Shown here one piece after another: positions 7,727 to 17,834 of a DNA stretch of 64,000 bases (position 1 is its first letter; each line of letters opens with the position of its first letter). A program made the position numbers and the translations under genes. Below the pieces are notes generated by a model. It was given only the letters and a program-made list of their open reading frames with translations, did not search any database and was not told the origin of the DNA. Origin of the DNA: an uncultured bacterium. Lineage in GTDB: Bacteria > Bacteroidota > Bacteroidia > Bacteroidales > Bacteroidaceae. The stretch spans positions 68,418 to 132,417 of the forward strand of contig CAJMMQ010000003.1 of the NCBI GenBank assembly GCA_905214625.1. The letters are read 5' to 3'.

Positions 7727-7877
7727 ATATGCTATCCGACAGCATCGAATATCAGGATCTGCGATCCGAAAAACATACCTATTAATCAAAAAATAGGAAG
7801 TAAGCGGATTGAAAAATCCTTATATTATATTTCGGCAGATTACAAATCAGCCGGCACAATAGTCTTGTTGGTATATA
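7726..7877 (+). repeat. About 153-bp interspersed repeat, copy 1
   Basis: It runs from GATATGCTATCCGACAGCAT through GGATCTGCGATCC, CCTATTAATCAAAAAATAGG and GGATTGAAAAATCCTTATA to CAGCCGGCACAATAG and a TTGTTGGTATAT end. It contains nested short palindromes (GGAT-N5-ATCC, CCTATT...AATAGG, GGATT...AATCC). It repeats 204 bp to the right and again, inverted and rearranged, at 29.7 kb. Confidence 0.8.
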
Positions 7878-7929
7878 TCGTTGCTTGTAAGCCTCGTTGC
7901 CTGGGAGCCACAAGACTAATGTTCTGGCG

Positions 7930-8082
7930 GATATGCTATCCGACAGCATCAAATATAAGGATCTGCGATCCGCGACTCATACCTATTAATCAAAAAAATA
8001 GGAAGTAATCGGATTGAAAAATCCTTATACTTAATTCCGGCAGATTGCAAATCAGCCGGCACAATAGTTTTGTTGGTATATG
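7930..8082 (+). repeat. About 153-bp interspersed repeat, copy 2
   Basis: It matches copy 1 over its whole length with scattered substitutions (for example CATCAAATATAAGGATCTGC against CATCGAATATCAGGATCTGC). It is preceded by GGCG and followed within 12 bp by the AGATTAATTTTATTGATTGT module that is also found inverted at 29.7 kb. Confidence 0.8.
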
Positions 8083-8112
8083 CCTATTGTAGGGAGATTA
8101 ATTTTATTGATT

Positions 8113-8169
8113 GTCGGCTGCGCTCGGCATAACCAAATATAATTTGCTTCTGCTCTCACTTGCACGACA
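8113..8169 (+). repeat. Decayed copy of the promoter-bearing repeat
   Basis: GGCTGCGCTCGGCATAACC ... CTGCTCTCACTTGCACGAC follows the same plan as the minus-strand reading of the copies at 6121 and 21322 (CGGCTCGGCAATA ... TTGCTCTCGCCTTTCAC). The final TAnnTTTG box is missing, so it probably no longer initiates transcription. Confidence 0.45.
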
Positions 8170-8171
8170 AT

Positions 8172-8209
8172 TGCAAATCAGCCGGTACATTAGCTTTGTT
8201 GCTACATAC
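8172..8209 (+). repeat. Partial third module of the 153-bp repeat
   Basis: GCAAATCAGCCGGTACATTA and the following TTTGTTGCTACATA match the 3' ends of the two repeats at 7726 and 7930 (GCAAATCAGCCGGCACAATA ... TTTGTTGGTATAT). Confidence 0.6.
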
Positions 8210-8293
8210 CAGGCGGCACGAAAATTTGATGCATACATCATTCCACGGCAGTATCTCTTACGAAAATTTACTGACAAAAGAATAAAAAAGACA

Positions 8294-8334
8294 AGCCTGT
8301 GTCATGATTTGTCACAGGCTAAATTGTAACTTTG
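8294..8334 (+). promoter_or_regulatory. WYL-gene promoter with overlapping dyad
   Basis: A -7 box TAACTTTG (8327-8334) lies 28 bases before the ATG of the WYL gene. An 8-bp perfect inverted repeat AGCCTGTG / CACAGGCT (8294-8301, 8313-8320) with an 11-base centre covers the -33 region. Its position suits an operator, possibly for the WYL protein itself. It could instead be a hairpin of an upstream transcript. Confidence 0.5.
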
Positions 8335-8362
8335 CAGCGTAACCTAATAAAACAATAAATAT

Positions 8363-9304
8363 ATGGCAGCAAATATATTTGGACGGTATGTATGGCTGAT
8401 AGACATCCTGCGCAGGTATAAGCGCCTGACATTTAAAGAAATATGTTCGTTGTGGCAGGAAAGCGGACTAAGCTATGGCGAGGAACTGCCACTGAGGACA
8501 TTCCATCGCCACCAGGATGCAATAAAGGACATCTTTGACGTGTATATAGAATGCGACAAGAAGGACGGATACAGATATTATATTGACGAGCCTGAAAGGC
8601 TTGAAAGCAACAACCTGTACAACTGGCTCATAAGTTCTTACTCTACGCTCAACCAGATAAAGGCCGACAGCAAGCTGGAGAACAGAATTATATTTGAAAA
8701 CATACCGTCGGGACAGACATGGCTGACACATATCGCAGAAGCCATGCGCAACAACAGGGTGCTGAACATAACATATCACGGATTCGGCAAGTCGGAGTCA
8801 ACGACATTCGACATAGAGCCTTACTGCCTTAAAGTGGCTCACCGCCGCTGGTATGTGCTGGCGCGAAGTCCCTATTATTCTGAAAGGAACAAAGAGAAAG
8901 GCATTAAGCCATACGATGTATTCCGGATATATGCCCTCGACAGGATAATGGATATACAGGACACGGACAAGACGTTCACAATGAACAAAGACTTCGACGC
9001 GGCGAAATACTTTGAAGGCTGCTGCGGAGTGATTACGTCTGATGAGCCTTTACAAAGGATTGTGGTGCGTGCATACGACAACTTCGTAGATTATCTGCGC
9101 ACGCTGCCGCTGCATGAGTCGCAGCGCGAACTCAGCAGCGATAAAGAGTCTACGCTGTTTGAATATCACCTCAAGCCTACGTTCGACTTCTATCAGCTGA
9201 TACTTGCGCAGGCAAACCAGCTGGAGATAATAGAACCTGAAGCGGTGAGAGAGGAAATGCGCGGCCTTGCCCTGCACATACTGAAGTTTTACGACAAGTC
9301 TTAA
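8363..9304 (+). CDS. WYL-domain transcriptional regulator, 313 aa
   Basis: A probable DNA-binding regulator. Residues about 1-75 form a winged-HTH region (FGRYVWLIDILRRYKRLTFKEI; ELPLRTFHRHQDAIKDIFDV). Residues about 130-205 form the WYL domain, with its signature in HRRWYVLARSPYY, and residues about 225-305 a WCX-like C-terminal extension. WYL domains bind ligands such as nucleotides or ssDNA, and their proteins often control stress or defence genes. This one stands alone, flanked by repeats on the left and convergent unknown genes on the right, so its targets are not evident. A dyad overlapping its own promoter suggests autoregulation. Confidence 0.88.
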   Translation: MAANIFGRYVWLIDILRRYKRLTFKEICSLWQESGLSYGEELPLRTFHRHQDAIKDIFDVYIECDKKDGYRYYIDEPERLESNNLYNWLISSYSTLNQIKADSKLENRIIFENIPSGQTWLTHIAEAMRNNRVLNITYHGFGKSESTTFDIEPYCLKVAHRRWYVLARSPYYSERNKEKGIKPYDVFRIYALDRIMDIQDTDKTFTMNKDFDAAKYFEGCCGVITSDEPLQRIVVRAYDNFVDYLRTLPLHESQRELSSDKESTLFEYHLKPTFDFYQLILAQANQLEIIEPEAVREEMRGLALHILKFYDKS

Positions 9305-9620
9305 CAGCCTAAAATCTATGCGTAGCAGGAAAGGGACATCGATATTATAGAATAAAAAATGAAACGGAATATCCCGACTTAACGCAGACATGTCATCTAG
9401 TTTCGGCAAGATTGCAGCCTTATATCAAACAGACGGCAAGACTATGACAGGAAACTATAATTTAATTTTTCAGATACCGAAACTTTAGCTCAAAACCGGA
9501 AAGCAACCTACACAATAAACATTAAATATAAAGAATCAACAAAAGAAACGGGGCGCCTTTTCGGCGTCCCGTCATTCACGTTATTAGAAAGAGTCCATTC
9601 TGATTTTTATTAGCCTTATG
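9305..9620. other. 316-bp convergent intergenic region
   Basis: It lies between the converging WYL gene and the minus-strand gene ending at 9621. It holds one intrinsic terminator (9548-9572) and A+T-rich sequence. I see no gene in it. Confidence 0.6.
9548..9572 (-). terminator. Intrinsic terminator
   Basis: On the minus strand ACGGGACGCC / GGCGCCCCGT forms a 10-bp stem (one G-U pair) with a GAAAA loop, followed by TTCTTTTG. It lies about 50 bp past the stop codon at 9621. Confidence 0.8.
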
Positions 9621-10214
9621 TCATTCCCATGCAATTGGCACATTCTTCAGCTGAATATACTCGTTTATGGACTTAGAGTTTCTGCCTCCGCCGAGGTTCC
9701 ATGGACCCTTAACCAGTACGAAAGAGCTTACAGTGGCAGGCACTTCGCATATTGTGGCAAACTTCAGCTTCACGGCCACGTCGGGATTAAGATTCTTCAT
9801 GTCATCGCCACCGCATCCGGCGTTATACTCGTTGCCGTCAGCATCATACGCCTTTGTAAGGCCGCCGCCACCGATAAGGCCGTTCTGGAAGCTTATGCCC
9901 ACAGCCTTAACCTTAACGTAAATGTCTACACGGTTAGATGCCTTGTTGCCCTTTGCCTCGACAAACTCCATTGTGAAGTATTCTGAGCCGGGATTGCCTA
10001 CAGCCACGCCGCCTACTGACGGGGAGAAACTAAGCGCCGGAGCATTCTGAGGAGACGTTGTTGTATTTGTTCCTGTGGTATTAACGCCCGTAACTTCCTG
10101 TACAACGCCCTTGGCGGCTTCTTTCAGTTTCTTAAAAAACTGCGCGTCTGCCTGCTGAGGTATTGCAAATAAAGCTATTGCCACTACACAAACTGTTCTG
10201 ATAATCTTTTTCAT
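9621..10214 (-). CDS. Unrecognised exported protein, 197 aa
   Basis: I do not assign a family. A clear signal peptide (ends QQADAQ) is followed by an amphipathic segment (FFKKLKEAAKGVVQEV), a Thr/Asn-rich linker, and a beta-rich domain (about residues 60-197) with GGGGLTKAYDADGNEY and a single Cys pair region (AGCGGDD ... TICEVP). The domain could be an Ig-like or DUF4352-like sandwich. It is 55 bp downstream of a polytopic membrane protein gene and has no promoter of its own in that gap, so the two are probably co-transcribed. Confidence 0.75.
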   Translation of the reverse strand: MKKIIRTVCVVAIALFAIPQQADAQFFKKLKEAAKGVVQEVTGVNTTGTNTTTSPQNAPALSFSPSVGGVAVGNPGSEYFTMEFVEAKGNKASNRVDIYVKVKAVGISFQNGLIGGGGLTKAYDADGNEYNAGCGGDDMKNLNPDVAVKLKFATICEVPATVSSFVLVKGPWNLGGGRNSKSINEYIQLKNVPIAWE

Positions 10215-10269
10215 AACCGAAATTTATAATATTAAACAATCATTTATATAAATAAAATGCCTTATTTCA

Positions 10270-11106
10270 TTACTGCTGATTGGCATTGTTCTTGCGCTCG
10301 GCTATCTTGCGGTTGGCGCTGTCGCGTGCCGATAAATTTTGGTGCAGATGTCCGTCATCATCGCGATACATAGGCCCGGAAGACTTCTGGTTAGCAAACT
10401 TGTCTATCATAGAATTGCCCTTGCTCATTCCGTTTGTAAGTATAAAGAATATCGCGCCACAAGCCGCAACAGTTATAAGCACTTGGAAGAAGAGCGCTAT
10501 GAGGGCTACGATGAACAGGAACACGGCCAGGCAGACGGCAACTACACATACGGCCGAGAACACTGTGAAGACTATGCCGCGGGTAAGACCGACAGACATT
10601 ATGTTGCGCACAAGCGACCAGGCTAAGCCTGCAACGATAAGAATCCAGAATACGGTGGTGGCTACGCTGTTTTTTGTCTCATCGGAAGCCCCGAATATGT
10701 CGGCACCCACCGAGATTACGAATGATATGGGAAACGTAAGTACAAAGCAGATAAAAAGCAGTTTCAGGGATAGCGGCTTGCCCGTCATTTCTTCAAGCAC
10801 GCCCTTGAACATAAATATCTGTCCTATCTGAAGCACTACAAACGCGGCAAAGGGCATGAGGCGGAACAGTTTTGACCAGAATCCGTATTCTTTAGACAGG
10901 CACCACCACAGACAGTCGTTGCCCACTATGGCATAAATAAGTACTTCGAGAATAGTTGCGGCAAGCATACATCCCGCGGCAGATAGGATAGGCACATTGC
11001 TTTTGCTGCCGTTTCTTCCCTGGAAGAGCATTGCTGCAAATCCGCCGATAACCAGCAAAAAGACAAACCAGTAAGGCAGGGTTGATGATAACAGAAATTC
11101 TTTCAT
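10270..11106 (-). CDS. Unrecognised polytopic membrane protein, 278 aa
   Basis: About six to seven hydrophobic helices (for example WFVFLLVIGGFAAMLF, LLFICFVLTFPISFVISVGA, VVAVCLAVFLFIVALIALFFQVLITVAACGAIFFIL, the last being two helices) are followed by a hydrophilic tail of about 50 residues rich in Asn, Arg and Lys (SARDSANRKIAERKNNANQQ). No catalytic motif is visible and I do not recognise the family. It is the first gene of a two-gene unit with the exported protein downstream. A -7 box lies about 100 bases upstream. Confidence 0.75.
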   Translation of the reverse strand: MKEFLLSSTLPYWFVFLLVIGGFAAMLFQGRNGSKSNVPILSAAGCMLAATILEVLIYAIVGNDCLWWCLSKEYGFWSKLFRLMPFAAFVVLQIGQIFMFKGVLEEMTGKPLSLKLLFICFVLTFPISFVISVGADIFGASDETKNSVATTVFWILIVAGLAWSLVRNIMSVGLTRGIVFTVFSAVCVVAVCLAVFLFIVALIALFFQVLITVAACGAIFFILTNGMSKGNSMIDKFANQKSSGPMYRDDDGHLHQNLSARDSANRKIAERKNNANQQ

Positions 11107-11205
11107 GGTATTATAGATTATATTTAACTTTTTATACTATGCAGGAACAACCAAGGTTGCTTGCCATTTTTTATAGATAAATGTATGTTTATTTAATATT
11201 TTTTG

Positions 11206-11213
11206 CAAATATA
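11206..11213 (-). promoter_or_regulatory. -7 box TATATTTG for the two-gene unit 11106-9621
   Basis: It matches TAnnTTTG on the minus strand, about 100 bases upstream of the ATG at 11106. No TTTG is found at the -33 spacing. Confidence 0.45.
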
Positions 11214-11322
11214 ACGATAAACATATATTCATACAATAACGGAAATCCGTAATTTTACGTACATAAAACCGTTACATCTGTTACAAAAAGTTGGCTTCTG
11301 ATTATAAAATATACAAAATAAA

Positions 11323-11361
11323 AACCTGCGCCAACCGAACAGAAACAGTATGGCGCAGGTT
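11323..11361 (-). terminator. Intrinsic terminator of the starch operon
   Basis: A perfect 11-bp stem (AACCTGCGCCA / TGGCGCAGGTT, 17-base loop) is followed on the minus strand by TTTATTTTG. It closes the malQ-susB-pulA-susA run, about 125 bp past the susA stop codon. Confidence 0.8.
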
Positions 11362-11486
11362 TATGAACAAGCATCTCTATGCTTGCGGCTCACTTAAATT
11401 AAAGTGAGCGAACAAATGACTAATATGTTTTTAAACTCTTGCATTCAAGGCCGTTTTATGCAACAGCCCGCCTATGTCTGAATGTA

Positions 11487-13409
11487 TCAGAACTCTAACA
11501 CCAGCACCTGACGCGGAGTTAGCTTCAGGTCTTTGTCGAGAGCCACGTTGCTGCCTGTAAGCACGTCGTGTGCCTGTTTGGTCTGTCCGATTATTTCGGC
11601 ATAACGCTTAACAGAGAGAGCGGCATCCTTGCGTGTGCCGTTTATAACGGTCATTACGGTCTTGCCGTTATACTGGCGTGCAATGACATATACGCCATTG
11701 TAAGGTATAAACTGCTTCTGGCTGCCCTTTGTTATCACGTCGTTGCCCTGACGCCAGTGTAGCAGATTGCTCAGCCATGTGAACATTGCGTTCTCGGCCT
11801 TTGTGCGTCCTTCTGCTGTAAAGGCGTTGCGCTCGTCACCATTGAAACCACCGGGAAAGTCCTTGCGCACGTTGCCGTCGGTAACTTCTTTCGTTCCGTT
11901 CATAAGCACCTCTGTACCATAATAGAGCTGCGGAATACGGTTAACGGTCAGCAACAGTGCAAGAGCCTGTTTCAGTGCCGTTGTGTCCTTGCCGTTGCCG
12001 AGGAAGCGGTCGGTGTCATGATTCTCTATGAAAGCCATGACGCTCGACGGGTTAGGATAGAGATAGTCGTAAACCAGACTGTTGTATATACGGTTATAGC
12101 CGTTCCACCAGTCGTCAGTATTCTCTTTCTTCGCCATGTTTATCTTGTCGTAGAAGCTGAAGTCCATCACGGTTTTCAGATAGCTGTTTTTATTGGCTAT
12201 CTTGGAGTCTTTCTGCCATGCTGCTGTATATGCCGGCTCTGTTACCCATGTCTCGCCTACAACGTTGAAGTTAGGATATTCCTCGTCGAGAGTTTTCATC
12301 CATAGGGCCATGGCATCGGCATCGGCATAAGGATAAGTGTCCATACGTATGCCGTCGATACCAACGGTCTCTATCCACCACTCGCTGTTCTGGATAAGAT
12401 ATTTAATGACATGAGGATTCTTCTGATTAAGGTCGGGCATCGACGGAACAAACCATCCGTCAACGGTTTCGTGCAAATCTATGTCGCTTGCGTATGGATC
12501 AACCACCGGAGTAAGCTTGTAGCTTGTCTGCAGATAAAGGTCGTTAACCTTGCCGCTGCCGTCAACATAGCCTGTTGTCACGTCTCTTCCTGTCTTCTCT
12601 CCGGCTGAAAGCCATTCGGGAGTGTTGAGCCAGTCTTTTGAAGGCATGTCCTTTATCCATGGATGTTCATAGCCGCAATGGTTGAAAATCATGTCCATAA
12701 CCACCTTCAGTCCTTTCTGATGAGCCTCGTCGATGAGCTTACGATACTCCTCGTTGGTGCCGAAGCGTGGGTCAACCTTATAATAGTCGGTTGTGGCATA
12801 GCCGTGATAAGAGCTGTTCACGCCGTTGTCGGGTGAGTCGTTCTCAAGCACAGGAGTAAACCACAACGCCGTAACGCCCAGCTCCTTGAAGTAGTCGAGA
12901 TGCTGACGTATGCCCTCAAGGTCGCCGCCGTGGCGCAGGCTCGGCTGCGAGCGGTCAATCTTATAGCTGTACTTAGTCTTCACCGTGTTGTTCTTCTGGC
13001 TGCCGTCGGCAAAACGGTCGGGCATAAGCATGTAGAGCACGTCGGCGTTGGTGAAGCCCATGCGCTTGTCGCCGCTCATCTCGCGTGCCTTCAGCAGATA
13101 CTTCACTTTTTTTGTCGAGCCGTTGTTTTTAAAGTTGAGCGTCATTGTTCCGGGCTGCGCTCCGTCGAGGTTTAGGTAAACTAAGAGGTAGTTCGGACTG
13201 TCGAGGCGCACCAGGCTGTCTACCTTGACGCCGGGATAATCCGTTGTAACGTCAGCCGTCTTGATGCCTTCGCCGTAGACCATCAGCTGCAATGACGTGT
13301 TCTTCATTCCCACAAACCAGTCTGTAGGTTCAATGCGGTCTATCTTTACCGCTGCTTTCATTGTCATAATGCTGAGCAATAAGCTTAAAGATAAAACTAA
13401 TCTGTTCAT
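11487..13409 (-). CDS. susA: Periplasmic neopullulanase / cyclomaltodextrinase (GH13), SusA-like
   Basis: This hydrolyses alpha-1,4 bonds of maltodextrins in the periplasm. It has a signal peptide (ends TMKAA), an N-terminal cyclomaltodextrinase-type beta domain (about residues 22-110) and a GH13 barrel (about 120-560). The four conserved GH13 regions are present: DMIFNH, GIRMD with the nucleophile Asp357, VVGETW with the acid Glu386, and ENHD with Asp465. Length (640 aa) is close to Bacteroides SusA (about 617). It is the last gene of the minus-strand operon after malQ, susB and pulA (70-bp gap to pulA) and is followed by a strong terminator. The operon promoter carries the putative LacI site. 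Confidence 0.9.
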   Translation of the reverse strand: MNRLVLSLSLLLSIMTMKAAVKIDRIEPTDWFVGMKNTSLQLMVYGEGIKTADVTTDYPGVKVDSLVRLDSPNYLLVYLNLDGAQPGTMTLNFKNNGSTKKVKYLLKAREMSGDKRMGFTNADVLYMLMPDRFADGSQKNNTVKTKYSYKIDRSQPSLRHGGDLEGIRQHLDYFKELGVTALWFTPVLENDSPDNGVNSSYHGYATTDYYKVDPRFGTNEEYRKLIDEAHQKGLKVVMDMIFNHCGYEHPWIKDMPSKDWLNTPEWLSAGEKTGRDVTTGYVDGSGKVNDLYLQTSYKLTPVVDPYASDIDLHETVDGWFVPSMPDLNQKNPHVIKYLIQNSEWWIETVGIDGIRMDTYPYADADAMALWMKTLDEEYPNFNVVGETWVTEPAYTAAWQKDSKIANKNSYLKTVMDFSFYDKINMAKKENTDDWWNGYNRIYNSLVYDYLYPNPSSVMAFIENHDTDRFLGNGKDTTALKQALALLLTVNRIPQLYYGTEVLMNGTKEVTDGNVRKDFPGGFNGDERNAFTAEGRTKAENAMFTWLSNLLHWRQGNDVITKGSQKQFIPYNGVYVIARQYNGKTVMTVINGTRKDAALSVKRYAEIIGQTKQAHDVLTGSNVALDKDLKLTPRQVLVLEF

Positions 13410-13479
13410 GATTACTTGTTTATTTTATGTTCTGAATATTCAGAGATAATGCCTTCTGCCATACAGAAAGACAACTACA

Positions 13480-15393
13480 TCAGTCGTGAATAATGAGTGC
13501 CGACTGCGCCGGAACGCTCACTTCGCTTCCGCTTACAGTGCCGAGTCCGCTCTCGTTGATAACTCCGTCGCGGCAAACAACGGTGTAACTGCCTTCAGGA
13601 ACGGCTACGGTGCGTGTTTCCTTGGCCGAGTTGAGCACTACGATGATGTTCTTCCATGCGTCGCCTCCGGCATTGTCTTTCAGGCGGAAGGCCACGAGAT
13701 TGTCCTGCACGGGCAGGAACTCAAGATGGCGGCGCACCTTGTCGGCCGTGCCGAGACGGAATGCCGGATGATTCTTGCGCAGCGAGATGAGCTTGCTGTA
13801 ATAGTCCATTACCTGCGGATACTTCTCAAGGTTTGTCCAATCTAAGCGGTTGATGCTGTCGGGCGAGTTATAGCTGTTGTGTACGCCCTTCTTGTCGCGC
13901 AGCATCTCCTCTCCGCTCAGGATGAAAGGCATGCCCTGAGATGTCATCACGGCAGTCTGAGCGAGCAGGTCGAGACGTATAAGTTCGTCCATGCCTATGC
14001 CCGGAATGCTTGTGCGCAGACGGTCAACAAGGCACATGTCGTCGTGACAGCTCACGTAGCTGAGCATCTGCACAGGCTCTGCTGCCCACGGCTCCTTGCT
14101 GTAGTTAACCTTTGTCATGTCTACCTGCGGATGACTGATTGCTCCGGCTATGCCGAACTTTATACTCTCTTCGTTACCGGGAACGGCGGCAAGGAAAGCA
14201 CCCTTGTGGTCGTCGTTGAACGGACCGCGCAAGGCATCGCGCAGCTCGTCGCCAAAGGCAGATATGCCGGGCATACGGCTCATGTTGGCCTTCATGGCCA
14301 GCTTGTCCTGCGGATAGGCACACTGACCGGCCGACCAGCCCTCGCCGTATATTATTGTGGCGGGATATTCCTTGTTTAGCGCGGCGCGTATCTGGTTCAT
14401 CGTCTCTATGTCGTGAACTCCCATGAGGTCGAAGCGGAATCCGTCGATGTGATATTCCTTAACCCAATAAAGCACCGACTCAACCATAAATTTGCGCATG
14501 GCGGGGCGCTCGCTTGCCGTCTCGTTGCCGCAGCCCGAGCCGTCAGACCAACGTCCGTCGGCTGTCTTGCGGTAGAAGTAACCGGGATAAGTGCGCTCAA
14601 AATTGCTGCCTTCGATGTTGAAGGTGTGGTTATAGACCACGTCGAGTATTACCCGTATACCTGCCTTATGCAGTGTCTGTACCATCTGCTTAAACTCCTT
14701 AATGCGTGTTGCGGGCGTATAAGGGTCGGTTGAGTAAGAACCCTCGGGCACATTATAGTTCACAGGGTCGTAGCCCCAGTTGTATTGTGGCTCGTTTAGG
14801 CGTGTCTCGTCTACCGAAGCATAGTCGAACGACGGCAGTATGTGCACGGCATTAACGCCAAGTTTCTTCAGATGCTCTATGGCCTTAGGCTCTGTCAGAG
14901 CGAGAAACTTTCCCTTATTGTTTAGTCCGGATGAAGGGTCAATAGAGAAGTCGCGGTGATGCATCTCATATACAATAAGGTCGGCCGGACTTACCACCGT
15001 TGTTATGCGGTCAGTGTCCCATCCTGCCGGATTTGTTTCTGCCAGGTCTATTATAGCGGCTCTTTGTCCGTTCACTCCCACAGCCTTGGCAAACACTCCG
15101 GCACACTCGCCGGCCCCGGTGTCAAAGGTGTAGAACTTGCCTTTAAGGTCGCCTTTAAGCTCGGCAGAATATGTATCAATAGCCGTGCGTTTCATTTTCA
15201 CGGTCTTCACCGGCTTGCCGCCCAGTCCTTCGTCATATATTCGCAGCGTCACCTGCTTTACGTTGTCGGGAGCAAAGAGCTGAAAACGGGTATGCCCGGG
15301 GGTATAACAAGCCTCATTAAAGGTCTGTGCACCGGCCTTTGGTGCCAGCAAGAAGGACAAAATGCCCATAACAAGAATCTTTTTAAATTTCAT
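13480..15393 (-). CDS. pulA: Type I pullulanase (GH13_14), exported
   Basis: This debranches alpha-1,6 bonds of pullulan, amylopectin and limit dextrins. The diagnostic type I pullulanase motif YNWGYDP is at residues 204-210, followed by DVVYNH, GFRFD (nucleophile Asp322), YGEGW (acid Glu351) and the SCHDD fourth region. The N-terminus has a signal peptide (ends KAGAQ), so it acts outside the cytoplasm. The ATG at 15393 is chosen over one 45 bases upstream because it opens the signal peptide. It lies between susB and susA in the starch operon. The 224-bp gap to susB holds a four-unit 22-bp repeat array. Confidence 0.92.
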   Translation of the reverse strand: MKFKKILVMGILSFLLAPKAGAQTFNEACYTPGHTRFQLFAPDNVKQVTLRIYDEGLGGKPVKTVKMKRTAIDTYSAELKGDLKGKFYTFDTGAGECAGVFAKAVGVNGQRAAIIDLAETNPAGWDTDRITTVVSPADLIVYEMHHRDFSIDPSSGLNNKGKFLALTEPKAIEHLKKLGVNAVHILPSFDYASVDETRLNEPQYNWGYDPVNYNVPEGSYSTDPYTPATRIKEFKQMVQTLHKAGIRVILDVVYNHTFNIEGSNFERTYPGYFYRKTADGRWSDGSGCGNETASERPAMRKFMVESVLYWVKEYHIDGFRFDLMGVHDIETMNQIRAALNKEYPATIIYGEGWSAGQCAYPQDKLAMKANMSRMPGISAFGDELRDALRGPFNDDHKGAFLAAVPGNEESIKFGIAGAISHPQVDMTKVNYSKEPWAAEPVQMLSYVSCHDDMCLVDRLRTSIPGIGMDELIRLDLLAQTAVMTSQGMPFILSGEEMLRDKKGVHNSYNSPDSINRLDWTNLEKYPQVMDYYSKLISLRKNHPAFRLGTADKVRRHLEFLPVQDNLVAFRLKDNAGGDAWKNIIVVLNSAKETRTVAVPEGSYTVVCRDGVINESGLGTVSGSEVSVPAQSALIIHD

Positions 15394-15487
15394 ACTGTGG
15401 TATGCTTTATTATTTTCTGGTATTTTGTTGTCGTTCATATAAAATATTACTACAGCAGGTATAACACCTTGTATGTCAAGGTATTAT

Positions 15488-15575
15488 AAAAGGCCACCTT
15501 TCAGGTTCCAAAAGGTGGCCTTTTACATGCAGAAAGACGGCCTTTTGCACCCTGAAAGGATGCCTTTTGGAAAAC
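15488..15575 (+). repeat. Four-unit 22-bp periodic element, copy R1
   Basis: Units start at 15488, 15510, 15532 and 15554, exactly 22 bp apart. Each unit opens with AAAAGG or GAAAG and has an inverted CTTT near its middle (AAAAGGCCACCTTTCAG; AAAAGGTGGCCTTTTACA; GAAAGACGGCCTTTTGCA; GAAAGGATGCCTTTTGG). The array lies between pulA and susB. Copies with the same phase are at 43139 and 53501, and a decayed one is at 29167. Confidence 0.85.
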
Positions 15576-15617
15576 GTCAGGTTTTCTTTCCTCTCCGCAT
15601 TTCTGTATTTTGTATTG

Positions 15618-17834
<2,217 letters not shown>

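Larger units (their letters stand above)
7620..8362. other. 743-bp gene-free stretch: IS end plus repeat modules
   Basis: This stretch holds the right end of the insertion sequence, two copies of a 153-bp repeat (7726-7877 and 7930-8082), a decayed copy of the promoter repeat (8113-8169), a third partial module (8172-8209) and the promoter region of the WYL regulator. Short open frames here are not gene-like. Confidence 0.7.
11107..11486. other. 380-bp intergenic region with promoter and hairpins
   Basis: It contains a minus-strand -7 box TATATTTG (11213-11206) for the membrane-protein gene, with no clear -33 TTTG. On the other side are two hairpins downstream of susA: a strong terminator at 11323-11361 and GCTCACTT / AAGTGAGC at 11388-11409. 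No gene is seen. Confidence 0.6.

Noticed and set aside
8111..8329. 72-codon open frame left of the WYL gene
   Set aside because: It lies across repeat modules and the WYL promoter dyad, with no gene-like start.
15488..15575. 22-bp periodic units considered as a CRISPR array
   Set aside because: The units have no constant repeat separated by unique spacers, only four units per site, and no cas genes are nearby.
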